From positions 1 to 21,692 of the forward strand of contig CACWMM010000055.1 in the NCBI GenBank assembly GCA_902761955.1: a DNA stretch of 21,692 bases, given 5' to 3'. This DNA is from Parafannyhessea sp902761955 (GTDB taxonomy: Bacteria > Actinomycetota > Coriobacteriia > Coriobacteriales > Atopobiaceae). Each line of letters opens with the position of its first letter. The stretch's first letter is position 1. Shown piece by piece: positions 1-8,888 of this stretch. The position numbers and the translations under genes were made by a program. The notes below the pieces were generated by a model. That model was not told the origin of the DNA, searched no databases, and saw nothing but the letters and a program-made list of their open reading frames with translations.

Positions 1-2
1 AG

Positions 3-1094
3 AACCTCGAGCAGCAGTGGTGGAACATCGACCGCCACCTCACGCTCGACGGCACGCGCGCCTGCGCGTACGTCACCATGATGGAGTCGTTCCGCAACGG
101 CGTCACCACCATCTTCGACCACCACGCAAGCTTCCGCCAGATTCCCGGGTCGCTCTTCGCCATCAAGGACGTCGCGCAGGAGATGGGCATGCGCGCGTGC
201 CTGTGCTACGAGGTCTCGGACCGCGACGGCAAGCAGAAGCTGCAGGAGTCCATCCAGGAGAACGCGGACTTCGCCCGCTGGGCCGCCGAGCAGGACTCCG
301 ACATGATCGCCGCCATGTTCGGCGGGCACGCGCTCTTCACGCTGCCCGACGAGTCGCTCGACGCCATGGCCAAGGCGAACGACGGCCTGACCGGCTTCCA
401 CGTGCACGTGTGCGAGGGAATGGACGACGTGTACGACTCCGCCCAGAAGCACGGCACGAGCTCGGTGCACCGCCTGCTCGACCACGGCATCCTCGGCCCG
501 AAGACCATGCTCGGCCACTGCATCCACGTCTCGCCCGCGGACATGGACATCATCGCCGGCACGCACACCAAGGTCGTGAACAACCCGCAGTCCAACGCCA
601 ACAACGCCGTCGGCACGGCGCCCGTGCTCGAGTTCTTCAAGCACGGCATCACCGTCACCATGGGAACGGACGCCTACACGCACGACATGCTCCAGTCCCT
701 CAAGGCGTTCGTGCCGCTGCAACGCCTGAACTCCGCGCTGCCCAACGTCGCCTGGGGCGAGGCCATGACCATGCTGTTCAAGAACAACGCCGAGGTCGCG
801 AACATGTACTTCTCGACGAAGCCGCAGGGCAAGCCGCTCGGCGTGCTCGAGCCCGGCGCCGCCGCGGACGTCGCGATCTTCGACTACCCGGCGCCCACGC
901 CGCTTGGCGCGGACAACATCGACGGCCACATCCTGTTTAGCGTCGAGGGCCACGACTGCCGCACCACCATCGTGAACGGCCGCGTCGTCTACCGCGACCG
1001 CGAGCTCGTGGACTGCGACAAGGAGAAGATCGACGCCTTCGTGATGCAGCAGGCCAAGGAGCTCTGGGGGGAGCTCAACGGCCGCGCATACTAG
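3..1094 (+). CDS. ssnA: SsnA-type aminohydrolase, 5' truncated by the window edge
   Basis: This is the C-terminal 363 residues of an amidohydrolase-superfamily enzyme; the frame is open to the left edge, so the true start lies outside. The family (ATZ/TRZ-like, E. coli SsnA of about 442 aa) hydrolyses C-N bonds of heterocycles with a metal ion. Visible metal and active-site elements are HVHVCEG (His codons at 399 and 405, Glu at 414), the His of LGHCIHV (516) and the Asp of MGTDAYTHD (669). The N-terminal HxH pair must be in the missing ~80 residues. The next gene, ygfK, follows on the same strand after 136 bp, the neighbourhood seen in E. coli purine clusters. This context suggests a hydrolytic step on a purine-derived ring, but the exact substrate is not shown by the sequence. 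Confidence 0.9.
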   Translation, partial: NLEQQWWNIDRHLTLDGTRACAYVTMMESFRNGVTTIFDHHASFRQIPGSLFAIKDVAQEMGMRACLCYEVSDRDGKQKLQESIQENADFARWAAEQDSDMIAAMFGGHALFTLPDESLDAMAKANDGLTGFHVHVCEGMDDVYDSAQKHGTSSVHRLLDHGILGPKTMLGHCIHVSPADMDIIAGTHTKVVNNPQSNANNAVGTAPVLEFFKHGITVTMGTDAYTHDMLQSLKAFVPLQRLNSALPNVAWGEAMTMLFKNNAEVANMYFSTKPQGKPLGVLEPGAAADVAIFDYPAPTPLGADNIDGHILFSVEGHDCRTTIVNGRVVYRDRELVDCDKEKIDAFVMQQAKELWGELNGRAY

Positions 1095-1114
1095 GCGCCA
1101 CCACCGCAAAAATC

Positions 1115-1147
1115 CCGGGCGGCGGGCCCCTGCGTCCCGCCGTCCGG
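1115..1147. terminator. Hairpin between ssnA and ygfK
   Basis: Twelve-base arms CCGGGCGGCGGG and CCCGCCGTCCGG pair at 11 of 12 positions around a 9-base loop, starting 20 bp after the ssnA stop. No clean T-run follows on the plus strand (TGCTCTTCGTCGTC), whereas the minus-strand reading is followed by GATTTTTG. It may be a weak terminator or an attenuator that lowers ygfK transcription relative to ssnA, or simply an mRNA-stabilising hairpin. No clear promoter is visible in the rest of the 136-bp gap. Confidence 0.4.
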
Positions 1148-1230
1148 TGCTCTTCGTCGTCCCGCGGACGCTAAGTGCGGGAACCATACGCGCGTGCCCG
1201 CGAGGGCGCCTTCGGAGAGGAAGCAGCACT

Positions 1231-4230
1231 ATGAGCGACATCATGCGCCCCATGTCCTTCGACCACCTCATGACGTGGATCCTGGACGAGTACGAGTCCC
1301 AGCAGACCATCTTCGGCCAGCGCCGCCTTGCCCGCACGGAGCTGGCGGCGGCCCGTCCCATCTTTGGCGAGAAGATCGAGACCCCGTTTGGCCCGGCAGC
1401 CGGTCCCAACACCCAGCTCGCCCAGAACATCATCGCGAGCTACGTGACGGGTGCCCGCTTCTTCGAGCTGAAGACCGTCCAGAAGATGGACGGCGCCGAG
1501 CTTTCCGCCTGCGTCAACAAGCCGTGCATCCTCGCGTCCGACGAGGGCTACAACTGCGAGTGGTCCACGGAGCTCACCGTGCCGCAGGCGTTTGGCGAGT
1601 ACGTCAAGGCATGGGTCGCGTGCAAGCTGCTCGCGCGCGAGTTTGGCTTTGGCGACCCGGACGGCTTCGTGTTCAACATGTCCGTCGGCTACGACCTCGA
1701 GGGCATCAAGACCCCTAAGGTCGACTCGTTCATCAACGGCATGAAGGACGCGTCCGCGACGCCGGAGTTCAAGGAGGCCATCGCCTGGGCGCACGCGAAC
1801 GTCGACCGCTTCCGCCACGTGGACGCCGCGTTTGTCGACTCCATCACGCCGCACATCAGCGACTCCATCACCGAGTCCACGCTCCACGGCTGCCCGCCCG
1901 CAGAGATCGAGCGCATCGCGACCCACCTCATCTGCGAGAAGGGCCTGAACACCTACATCAAGTGCAACCCGACGCTTCTGGGCTACGAGTACGCGCGCAA
2001 GACGCTCGACTCCCTCGGCTTCGGCTACATCGCGTTCGACTCGCACCACTTCGACGAGGACCTGCAGTGGGCGGACGCCGTCCCCATGATGGAGCGCCTG
2101 CAGAGGCTCAGCGCCGAGCGCGGCGTCGAGTTCGGCGTCAAGCTCACGAACACCTTCCCGGTCGACGTCACCCGCGGCGAGCTCCCGAGCGAAGAGATGT
2201 ACATGTCCGGTCGCGCGCTGTACCCGCTGTCGCTCACGCTCGCGAAGCGCATCGCCGAGCAGTTCGACGGCAAGGTCCGCATCTCGTACTCCGGCGGCGC
2301 CACCGCAAACAACATCTTCGGCCTCGTGGACGCGGGTATCTGGCCCGTCACCATGGCCACCAACGAGCTGAAGCCCGGCGGCTACGCGCGCTTCGTCCAG
2401 GTCGCGGAGGTGCTCTCGCACCAGGGCGACGCCGGCAAGCCGTTCGCGGGCGTCGACGCGGCGAAGGTCTCGGCCCTCGTGGACGCGGCGCTCACCGGTG
2501 GAGACTACCGCAAACCCATCAAGCCGGAGCCCGACCGCCACGTCCTGGGCGAGCTGCCACTCACGGACTGCTTCGTCGCGCCGTGCCGCGAGGACTGCCC
2601 CATCCGCCAGGACATCCCCGGCTACGTGCAGGCCGTGGGCGAGGGCCGCTACGCCGACGCGCTGAACATCATCCTCGAGCGCAACGCCCTTCCGTTCACC
2701 ACGGGCACCATCTGCCCGCACACCTGCGGAAACTCCTGCATGCGCAACTACTACGAGGAGCACGTGCACATCCGCGACCTCAAGCTCAAGGCTGCCGAGA
2801 AGGCCTTTGACGACGTGCTCGGCACCCTCTCGGCGCGCGGCCACGTCACAGGTCGCAAGGTCGCCATCATCGGCGGCGGCCCGGCCGGTCTTTCCGCCGC
2901 GTCCTTCCTGAGCCGCGCCGGCGTGGACGTCACCGTCTTCGAGCGCACAAGCAGCCTCGGCGGCGTCGTGCGCCACGTGATCCCCGGCTTCCGCATCTCC
3001 AATGAGGCCATCGACCACGACGTCGAGCTCTGCTCGGCGTACGGCGCAAAGTTCGAGCTTGGCCGCGAGGTCGCAAGCGCGGGCGAGCTGCTGGCCCAGG
3101 GCTACACGGACGTCGTCGTCGCCGTCGGCGCCTGGGCGCCGGGTCGCCCCGCCCTCAAGAGCGGCAAGGCGCTGGACGCGCTCGAGTTCCTCGAGGCGTT
3201 CAAGAGCGATCCCGCCTCGCTTGACCTGGGCACGGACGTCGTCGTCGTGGGCGGCGGCAATACCGCCATGGACGTCGCGCGCGCCGCGAAGCGCGTGCCG
3301 GGCGTGAAGAACGTGCGCCTTGCATACCGCCGCACCAGCCGCTACATGCCCGCCGACGAGGAGGAGCTCACGATGGCGCTTGCGGACGGCGTGGAGTTCC
3401 TGGAGCTCCTTGCGCCGGACACGCTGGCAGACGGCGTCCTGACCTGCGACGTCATGGAGCCGGGCGAGCCTGACGCATCCGGTCGCCGTCGCCCCGTCGC
3501 CACGGGCCAGACCCGCGAGGTCCCCGCGACCGCCGTCATCGCGGCGGTGGGCGAGCGCGTGGACGGCGGCGTGTACGCGGCCTCCGGCTGCGAGCTGGAC
3601 GAGAAGGGCCTGCCCGTGGTCGACGCCACGCTGCAGACGAGCGTCCCCCACGTGTTCGCGGTGGGCGACTGCCGCCGCGGCCCCGCGACCGTGGTGAAGG
3701 CCATCGCCGACGCGCAGGTCGTCGCCCGCGCGATCGCGAACGCCAGCTTCGACGCGCAAGAGGCATCAAACATCGCGGCCGAGGTTGCCAAGGTCTTCTC
3801 GCAGCGCGGAAACCTGTGCGCGGACTGCGCCAGCACGGACAAGACGCGCTGCCTGAGCTGCGCCGCCGTGTGCGAGACCTGCGTCGAGGTCTGCCCGAAC
3901 CGCGCGAACGTGGCCGTGAGCGTGCCCGGCATGCGCCAGGCGCAGATCGTCCACGTGGACGGCATGTGCAACGAGTGCGGCAACTGCGCCGTGTTCTGCC
4001 CGTACTCCCAGGGTCGCCCGTACAAGGACAAGCTCACGCTGTTCTGGAGCCGCGAGGACTTCGACGACTCCACAAACGAGGGCTGGCTGCCCACCAAGGA
4101 CGGCGCGCTCGTGCGCCTTGGCGGCACCGTCGCCACCTACGACGTGGAGGACGCGGCGTGCGGACTTCCGGAAGACGTTCGAAAGATCATCGTGACGGTG
4201 CGCGACAAGTACGCGTACCTGCAGGGATAG
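1231..4230 (+). CDS. ygfK: YgfK-type flavin/iron-sulfur oxidoreductase
   Basis: The 999-aa product matches the whole E. coli YgfK family architecture (about 1032 aa). An N-terminal dihydroorotate-dehydrogenase-like barrel (about 1-430) includes GPAAGPNTQLAQNI and EEMYMSGRALYPLS. A GltD-like Cys-rich segment starts near residue 446 (CFVAPCREDCPIRQDIPGY). The FAD fold has GGGPAGLSAA near 546, the NAD(P)H fold GGGNTAMDVARA near 672. A C-terminal part with many cysteines (about 862-925) includes CNECGNCAVFCP. The start at 1231 has GGAGAGG ten bases upstream and gives MSDIMRP, close to the E. coli N-terminus; an in-frame ATG at 1147 lacks a ribosome site. The family was first labelled a selenate reductase subunit. 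From memory, later work ties it to anaerobic purine/urate use, perhaps ring reduction. The downstream ferredoxin gene starts 12 bp after its stop. Confidence 0.93.
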   Translation: MSDIMRPMSFDHLMTWILDEYESQQTIFGQRRLARTELAAARPIFGEKIETPFGPAAGPNTQLAQNIIASYVTGARFFELKTVQKMDGAELSACVNKPCILASDEGYNCEWSTELTVPQAFGEYVKAWVACKLLAREFGFGDPDGFVFNMSVGYDLEGIKTPKVDSFINGMKDASATPEFKEAIAWAHANVDRFRHVDAAFVDSITPHISDSITESTLHGCPPAEIERIATHLICEKGLNTYIKCNPTLLGYEYARKTLDSLGFGYIAFDSHHFDEDLQWADAVPMMERLQRLSAERGVEFGVKLTNTFPVDVTRGELPSEEMYMSGRALYPLSLTLAKRIAEQFDGKVRISYSGGATANNIFGLVDAGIWPVTMATNELKPGGYARFVQVAEVLSHQGDAGKPFAGVDAAKVSALVDAALTGGDYRKPIKPEPDRHVLGELPLTDCFVAPCREDCPIRQDIPGYVQAVGEGRYADALNIILERNALPFTTGTICPHTCGNSCMRNYYEEHVHIRDLKLKAAEKAFDDVLGTLSARGHVTGRKVAIIGGGPAGLSAASFLSRAGVDVTVFERTSSLGGVVRHVIPGFRISNEAIDHDVELCSAYGAKFELGREVASAGELLAQGYTDVVVAVGAWAPGRPALKSGKALDALEFLEAFKSDPASLDLGTDVVVVGGGNTAMDVARAAKRVPGVKNVRLAYRRTSRYMPADEEELTMALADGVEFLELLAPDTLADGVLTCDVMEPGEPDASGRRRPVATGQTREVPATAVIAAVGERVDGGVYAASGCELDEKGLPVVDATLQTSVPHVFAVGDCRRGPATVVKAIADAQVVARAIANASFDAQEASNIAAEVAKVFSQRGNLCADCASTDKTRCLSCAAVCETCVEVCPNRANVAVSVPGMRQAQIVHVDGMCNECGNCAVFCPYSQGRPYKDKLTLFWSREDFDDSTNEGWLPTKDGALVRLGGTVATYDVEDAACGLPEDVRKIIVTVRDKYAYLQG

Positions 4231-4242
4231 GAGGGCTTCTCT

Positions 4243-4785
4243 ATGGCCAAGCGTATGCCAAGGGTCGCGTGCGTCCACTGCGTGGGCACCACGGCGCTGC
4301 TTGACGGCATCGTGCGGGAAGAGCTGCCGCACGACTGCGCCGCAATCAAGGCGGCGCACCCGGAGGGAATCGGCGTGTGCTCGTGGGGGTGCCTCGGCGG
4401 CGGCAGCTGCGAGGCCGCCTGCCCGTTTGTCGCCATCCACGTGGACGCGGAGCGCCACGTGGCGCAGGTTGACCGCAAGAAGTGCCGCGGCTGCGGCAAG
4501 TGCGTCGCGGCGTGCCCGCAGCACCTCATCAGCCTGGCGCCCGCCGCAAACGTGATCCAGGTGCGGTGCTCCAACCAGGGTCGGGGGCCCGCGGCGCGCA
4601 AGGCCTGCCCCAACAGCTGCATCGGCTGCGGCGTGTGCGAGCGCGTGTGCCCCATGGGCGCGGTGCACGTGATCGACGGCCGCGCGGTTATAGACGACGA
4701 GAAGTGCGTGGCATGCGGCATGTGCGCGACGAAGTGCCCGCGCGGTGCCATACACGATGCCAACGGCATCATGGCCGTGAGGTAG
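4243..4785 (+). CDS. Multi-cluster ferredoxin (RnfB-like Fe-S protein)
   Basis: This 180-aa soluble protein has 4Fe-4S ferredoxin motifs CRGCGKCVAACP, CIGCGVCERVCP and CVACGMCATKCP. Further cysteines lie in CVHC near the N-terminus and in GVCSWGCLGGGSCEAACP, a pattern resembling the RnfB Fe-S domain. It probably carries three or four clusters and passes electrons. It lacks a membrane anchor or signal peptide, so it should be cytoplasmic. AGGAGG at 4229-4234 overlaps the ygfK stop and sets the start. Its stop is 7 bp before the molybdenum hydroxylase start, so the three genes are surely cotranscribed. It occupies the place where E. coli has ygfM (FAD subunit), suggesting that it links the hydroxylase with YgfK. 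This partner assignment is inference. Confidence 0.85.
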   Translation: MAKRMPRVACVHCVGTTALLDGIVREELPHDCAAIKAAHPEGIGVCSWGCLGGGSCEAACPFVAIHVDAERHVAQVDRKKCRGCGKCVAACPQHLISLAPAANVIQVRCSNQGRGPAARKACPNSCIGCGVCERVCPMGAVHVIDGRAVIDDEKCVACGMCATKCPRGAIHDANGIMAVR

Positions 4786-4792
4786 GGAAGAC

Positions 4793-7633
4793 ATGGCAGA
4801 GCAGTTTACGTTCACCGTCAACGGAAAGACGGTCACCACCAGCCAGGACAAGCCGCTGCTGCGCTTCCTGCGCGACGACATGGGCCTCACGTCCGTGAAG
4901 GACGGCTGCAGCGAGGGCGCGTGCGGAACGTGCACCGTGGGCGTCGACGGTATCGCAACCAAGGGGTGCGTCATCACCACGAGGCTTGCCGAGGGCCGCA
5001 CGATAGAGACCGTGGAGGGCCTTTCGCACGAGGAGCAGGAGGCGTTTGTGTACGCGTTCGGCGCCGTGGGCGCCGTGCAGTGCGGCTTCTGCATCCCCGG
5101 CATGGTCATGAGCGGCGCCATGCTGGTGCGCCGCAACCCCGACCCCTCTGAGGAGGAGGTCAAGTGGGCCATCCGCGGCAACATCTGCCGCTGCACCGGC
5201 TACAAGAAGATTGTGGAGGGCATCCTGAAGGCCGCGGCCATCCTGCGCGGCGACGAGCAGATGGACGACGCGCTCGAGAAGGGCGACGCGTACGGGGTTG
5301 GCGAGCGCGCCTTCCGCGTGGACGTGCGCCGCAAGGTGCTGGGGTACGGCAAGTACCCGGACGACCTCAACCGCGAGGACTATCCGGACATGTGCTACGC
5401 GAGCGCGGTGCGCTCGAAGTACCCGCGCGCACGCGTCAAGAGCATCGACACGTCGAAGGCCGAGGCGCTGCCGGGCGTGGTGGGCGTTCTTCTCGCCCGC
5501 GACGTGCCCGTGAACCAGGTGGGCCACCTGATCCAGGACTGGGACGTGATGATTGCGGAGGGCGACGTCACGCGCTGCGTGGGTGACGCCATCTGCCTGG
5601 TGGTGGCCGAGGACGAGGAGACGCTCGCGAAGGCGAAGCGTCTGGTGAAGGTTGACTACGAGGTGCTGGAGCCCGTGCGCAACATCGCGGAGGCGAAGGC
5701 CGAGGGCGCGCCCCTGGTGCACGAGAGCTTCAACGCGTTTGGCAACCACGTGGTGCTTCACGACAACGTGTGCCAGAGCCGCCACATCACGCGCGGCGAC
5801 GCGAAGGCCGCGCTGGCCACGTCCGCGCACGTGGTGACGCACGACTTCGAGACGCCGTTCACGGAGCACGCGTTTTTGGAGCCGGAGTGCGCCGTCGCCT
5901 TCCCGTACAAGGATGGCGTGAAGGTGTGCAGCACCGACCAGGGCGCCTACGACACCCGCAAGGAAGTCGCGCACATGTTTGGCTGGGACGCGGAGCCCGA
6001 GCGCGTGGTCGTGCAGACCATGCTGGTGGGCGGCGGCTTTGGCGGCAAGGAGGACGTCTCTGTGCAGCACCTGGCCGCGCTGGCGGCCGTGCACTTTGGG
6101 CGCACCGTCAAGTGCAAGCTCACGCGCCAGGAGTCGCTGGCCTTCCACCCGAAGCGCCACTACATGTACGGCACGTTCACGCTGGGCTGCGACGAGGACG
6201 GGCACCTGACCGGCCTTGACTGCGAGGTCAACTTTGACACCGGCGCGTACGCGAGCCTGTGCGGCCCCGTGCTGGAGCGCGCGTGCACGCACGCCGTGGG
6301 CCCGTACACGTACCAGAACACGGACATCCGCGGCTTTGGCTACTACACCAACAACCCGCCGGCGGGGGCGTTTCGCGGCTTTGGCGTGTGCCAGACGGAG
6401 TTCGCGCTCGAGTCGTGCATTGACCTGCTCGCGAGCGAGGTGGGAATCAGCCCGTGGGAGATGCGCTGGCGCAACGCCGTGGAGCCGGGCAGGGTCCTGC
6501 CAAACGGCCAGATCGCGGACTGCTCCACCGCGCTGAAGGAGACGCTGCTCGCCGTGAAGGACGTGTACGAGAAGAACGCCTCCCATGCCGGCATCGCGTG
6601 CGCCATGAAGAACTCCGGCGTGGGCGTGGGACTTCCCGACGCCGGCCGCGCGAACATCCGCGTCGAGGGCGGGCACGCGGTGGTGTACTCCGCCACGTCC
6701 GACATCGGCCAGGGCTGCAACACCGTCTTTTTGCAGGACGTGGCCGAGGCCACGGGGCTTCCGCTCGAGGCGCTCGCGAACGGCGAGTGCTCCACGGAGG
6801 CTGCGCCGGACTCCGGCACAACGTCCGGATCGCGCCAGACCGTCGTGACCGGCGAGGCCGTGCGCGGCGCCGCGTTCCTGCTGCGCGACGCCATGCTCGC
6901 CGTGGAGGCCGGCCGCGCCGTGCCGGAGGGCCCGGTGCGCGCCAAGGGCGACGGCAAGACCATCACCTACGAGGACGGCACCCCGTACGAGGGCCTTGGC
7001 TACGCGGACGGCAGCGCGCTCGTCGCGGGCCACGGCATCCACCCCGCGGACCCGAGGGCGGCTCTTCTCGCCTTGGAGGGCCACGAGTTTGGCTACGCGT
7101 ACTTCGAGCCCACGGACAAGCTGGGCGCGGACAAGCCCAACCCCAAGAGCCACATCTGCTACGGCTATAGCACCACGGTCGTCGTTTTGGAGGAGAAGGG
7201 CCCCAACCGCGGCAAGATAAAGGAGATCTACGCGGCGCACGACTCCGGCAAGGTCGTGAACCCCATCGCCATCCAGGGCCAGATCGAGGGCGGCGTGCTC
7301 ATGGGCATGGGCTACGCGCTGACGGAGGACTTCCCGCTGAAGGACGGCGTGCCGCAGGCGAAGTACGGCACGCTCGGCCTGCTGCACGCCACGCAGATCC
7401 CCAACATCCACGCGATCTACGTGGAGAAGGAGCACCTCCTGCCCGTGAGCTACGGCGGCAAGGGCATTGGCGAGATCGCCACCATCGGCACCGCGCCCGC
7501 CGTGCAGAACGCCTATCACCAGCTGGACGGCGAGCTGCGCTGGAGGCTGCCGCTGGACGGCACGCCGTACACGCGCAAGCGCGTATGGGGAGACGAGCGG
7601 CTCTCCGTGCTGAAGGGGGACGCGGGAAAGTAG
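4793..7633 (+). CDS. xdhD: Fused [2Fe-2S]/molybdopterin hydroxylase, selenium-dependent xanthine dehydrogenase (XdhD) type
   Basis: This 946-aa protein joins a small-subunit Fe-S domain to a molybdenum domain. Plant-type cluster cysteines are C39, C44, C47 and C59; the second cluster has C97, C100, C132 and C134. The Mo domain (from about 165) has GGGFGGKE (E420), GAFRGFG (R528), DIGQG (Q640) and GIGEIATIG (E894). By motif alignment these match bovine xanthine oxidase E802, R880 and E1261, so the purine-binding pair and catalytic Glu are kept, favouring a purine substrate. The fused layout is shared by E. coli XdhD (956 aa) and by selenium-dependent xanthine dehydrogenases of Firmicutes; selenium dependence cannot be read from the sequence. 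AGGGAAG precedes the ATG. No FAD subunit is encoded beside it. The symbol follows the E. coli neighbourhood, and the alternative is xdh of the selenium-dependent group. Confidence 0.88.
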   Translation: MAEQFTFTVNGKTVTTSQDKPLLRFLRDDMGLTSVKDGCSEGACGTCTVGVDGIATKGCVITTRLAEGRTIETVEGLSHEEQEAFVYAFGAVGAVQCGFCIPGMVMSGAMLVRRNPDPSEEEVKWAIRGNICRCTGYKKIVEGILKAAAILRGDEQMDDALEKGDAYGVGERAFRVDVRRKVLGYGKYPDDLNREDYPDMCYASAVRSKYPRARVKSIDTSKAEALPGVVGVLLARDVPVNQVGHLIQDWDVMIAEGDVTRCVGDAICLVVAEDEETLAKAKRLVKVDYEVLEPVRNIAEAKAEGAPLVHESFNAFGNHVVLHDNVCQSRHITRGDAKAALATSAHVVTHDFETPFTEHAFLEPECAVAFPYKDGVKVCSTDQGAYDTRKEVAHMFGWDAEPERVVVQTMLVGGGFGGKEDVSVQHLAALAAVHFGRTVKCKLTRQESLAFHPKRHYMYGTFTLGCDEDGHLTGLDCEVNFDTGAYASLCGPVLERACTHAVGPYTYQNTDIRGFGYYTNNPPAGAFRGFGVCQTEFALESCIDLLASEVGISPWEMRWRNAVEPGRVLPNGQIADCSTALKETLLAVKDVYEKNASHAGIACAMKNSGVGVGLPDAGRANIRVEGGHAVVYSATSDIGQGCNTVFLQDVAEATGLPLEALANGECSTEAAPDSGTTSGSRQTVVTGEAVRGAAFLLRDAMLAVEAGRAVPEGPVRAKGDGKTITYEDGTPYEGLGYADGSALVAGHGIHPADPRAALLALEGHEFGYAYFEPTDKLGADKPNPKSHICYGYSTTVVVLEEKGPNRGKIKEIYAAHDSGKVVNPIAIQGQIEGGVLMGMGYALTEDFPLKDGVPQAKYGTLGLLHATQIPNIHAIYVEKEHLLPVSYGGKGIGEIATIGTAPAVQNAYHQLDGELRWRLPLDGTPYTRKRVWGDERLSVLKGDAGK

Positions 7634-7639
7634 CTAGCA

Positions 7640-7679
7640 CCGCGCGGTAACCGCGCGGACCGCCATAGCGTCAGACGCT
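7640..7679. terminator. Two inverted repeats after the hydroxylase gene
   Basis: CCGCGCGGT-A-ACCGCGCGG (7640-7658) and AGCGTC-A-GACGCT (7667-7679) lie directly after the stop at 7633 and end the ssnA-ygfK-ferredoxin-hydroxylase transcript region. Neither is followed by a T-run, so factor-independent termination is doubtful; they may protect the mRNA 3' end or be the target of Rho-dependent processing. The remaining bases to 7750 show nothing else. Confidence 0.35.
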
Positions 7680-7750
7680 GCAGCGCCCGTGGGTCCAGGT
7701 GGCCTGCGGGCGCCGTCGTGCCTGCGTCGCGCCGCCCGCAGGCCCGCGCC

Positions 7751-8320
7751 CTACGCCTGGGGCAGCCGCAGCGCCCTTGGCAGGCGGGGCCTCCGCGGGC
7801 GCCAGCCGTCCAGCGCCAGCACGGTGGCTGCAAGGTCCAGCGCATACGCGGCGCACACCAGCCCGGCCGCCGCCAGAACGGAGCCGTGGTCAAGCGTCGC
7901 GAGCCCGCCTAGGATAGTTGGCTGCAAGAGCTTGACGTTTATGACCGCAAACACGCCAAACACGCAGCTGGCCTGCGGGCACACCAGCCCGCGAAAGTTA
8001 AGCGGGAACATGGAGTAGTCCCACCACCTGCGCCCAAAGCGCCGCTCGAGCAGGGTGCCGGCGCAGTACTCCAGCGCCGTCGACAGCACGAAGCCCAGCA
8101 CAAACAGCGCGGCCGTGTCGCGCACGCCGCCCAGGACAAACCACACCACGATGGCGCACACGCCGTAGATCGGGCAGCTCGGCCCAAACAGCATGCCGCG
8201 TCTCGCAAGGCGGCGCTCCACCACGCTGCAGTAGCACGTCTCCCACACCCAGCCGCCCACGCTGATGATCGTGCAGCTCAGCGCAAGGTACGCAAGGCTC
8301 ATCACAAGTTGGTGCGTCAC
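7751..8320 (-). CDS. CmpB-type integral membrane protein (putative ABC transporter type IV)
   Basis: The 189-aa product has about five hydrophobic segments and the hallmarks of the CmpB/putative ABC-transporter permease family: GWVWETCYCS, RRGMLFGPSCPIYG, ALEYCAGTLLE, RWWDYS and NFRGLVCP. The family is widespread in Firmicutes and Coriobacteria and its function is unsettled. The start is GTG at 8320, one base after the stop of the upstream HD gene, with GAGGGGAC inside the end of that gene as ribosome site, so the two are translationally coupled. The C-terminal tail (about 20 residues, rich in Arg and Pro) is probably cytoplasmic. Its stop lies 117 bp from the convergent hydroxylase gene. It has no evident link to purine metabolism. 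Confidence 0.82.
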   Translation of the reverse strand: MTHQLVMSLAYLALSCTIISVGGWVWETCYCSVVERRLARRGMLFGPSCPIYGVCAIVVWFVLGGVRDTAALFVLGFVLSTALEYCAGTLLERRFGRRWWDYSMFPLNFRGLVCPQASCVFGVFAVINVKLLQPTILGGLATLDHGSVLAAAGLVCAAYALDLAATVLALDGWRPRRPRLPRALRLPQA

Positions 8321-8321
8321 G

Positions 8322-8855
8322 CTACATCACCGTCCCCTCAAGCGGCGCGTACGGCCTTCGCATGAACACCTCGCGCAGCGTGCAGTACTTGTCCGCCAGC
8401 GTGACCACCCACCCCTCGCGATGGCGGGGCGGCGCGGGCACAAACGGGAACATGTGATGCGCGATCAGGTCGCGCTCTATGCCGTTCAGCGCAAAGTCGC
8501 GGCTCGCGTTCTCGAGCGCGCGCCGCGGATGCGTAAAGCCGTGCCAGCGGTCCGGCGCATGGTCGTGCCAGTCGTACAGAAAGTAGTCGTGCAGCAGCGC
8601 GCCGCGCACCAGGGACCGCTCGTCCAGCCTCAGGCGCATCGCCCGCGCAAACGCGAGCGAGAAGTACGCCACGGCCTCGCAGTGCTCCATCGTGGACGTG
8701 TCGCCGTGCTGCGTGAACGCCGCCATCTGCCTGAACTCCGCCGTCCGCACGACGGGCCCCGCAATCCGCGCGTACGACTCGGCAACGCCCCTCTCCCTTT
8801 CGTCTGCCTTTCCGCGCGTATGCCCATCCCCCTCGGCGCCGCATCCCGCGGCCAC
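8322..8855 (-). CDS. HD-domain metal-dependent phosphohydrolase
   Basis: This 177-aa protein shows the ordered HD-family metal ligands: H58 in MEHCEAV, H89-D90 in ALLHDYFL, H133-H134 in LIAHHMFP and D155 in TLADKYC. HD enzymes of this size usually hydrolyse phosphate esters such as nucleotides; the substrate here is unknown. I chose the GTG at 8855 because an AAGGAC ribosome site lies just upstream and a good sigma-70-type promoter (8889-8917) ends about 27 bases before it. The frame stays open to 9002, but that extension would overlap the divergent TetR gene and has no ribosome site. The stop is followed by the coupled membrane-protein gene. It is likely controlled by the neighbouring TetR regulator. 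Confidence 0.8.
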   Translation of the reverse strand: MAAGCGAEGDGHTRGKADERERGVAESYARIAGPVVRTAEFRQMAAFTQHGDTSTMEHCEAVAYFSLAFARAMRLRLDERSLVRGALLHDYFLYDWHDHAPDRWHGFTHPRRALENASRDFALNGIERDLIAHHMFPFVPAPPRHREGWVVTLADKYCTLREVFMRRPYAPLEGTVM

Positions 8856-8888
8856 AGTCGTCCTTGGCGCCAAAGGCGCCCCTGTCCC

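Noticed and set aside
1147..1230. Longer N-terminus for YgfK starting at ATG 1147.
   Set aside because: It starts inside the end of the intergenic hairpin, has no ribosome site and would add 28 residues unlike the family; ATG 1231 has a good site and a conserved N-terminus.
1171..7519. Very long open frames on the minus strand opposite ygfK and the fused hydroxylase (up to about 900 codons).
   Set aside because: They are Arg/Ala/His-rich, lack ribosome sites and domains, and mirror the codon bias of well-recognised plus-strand genes; they are expected in GC-rich DNA.
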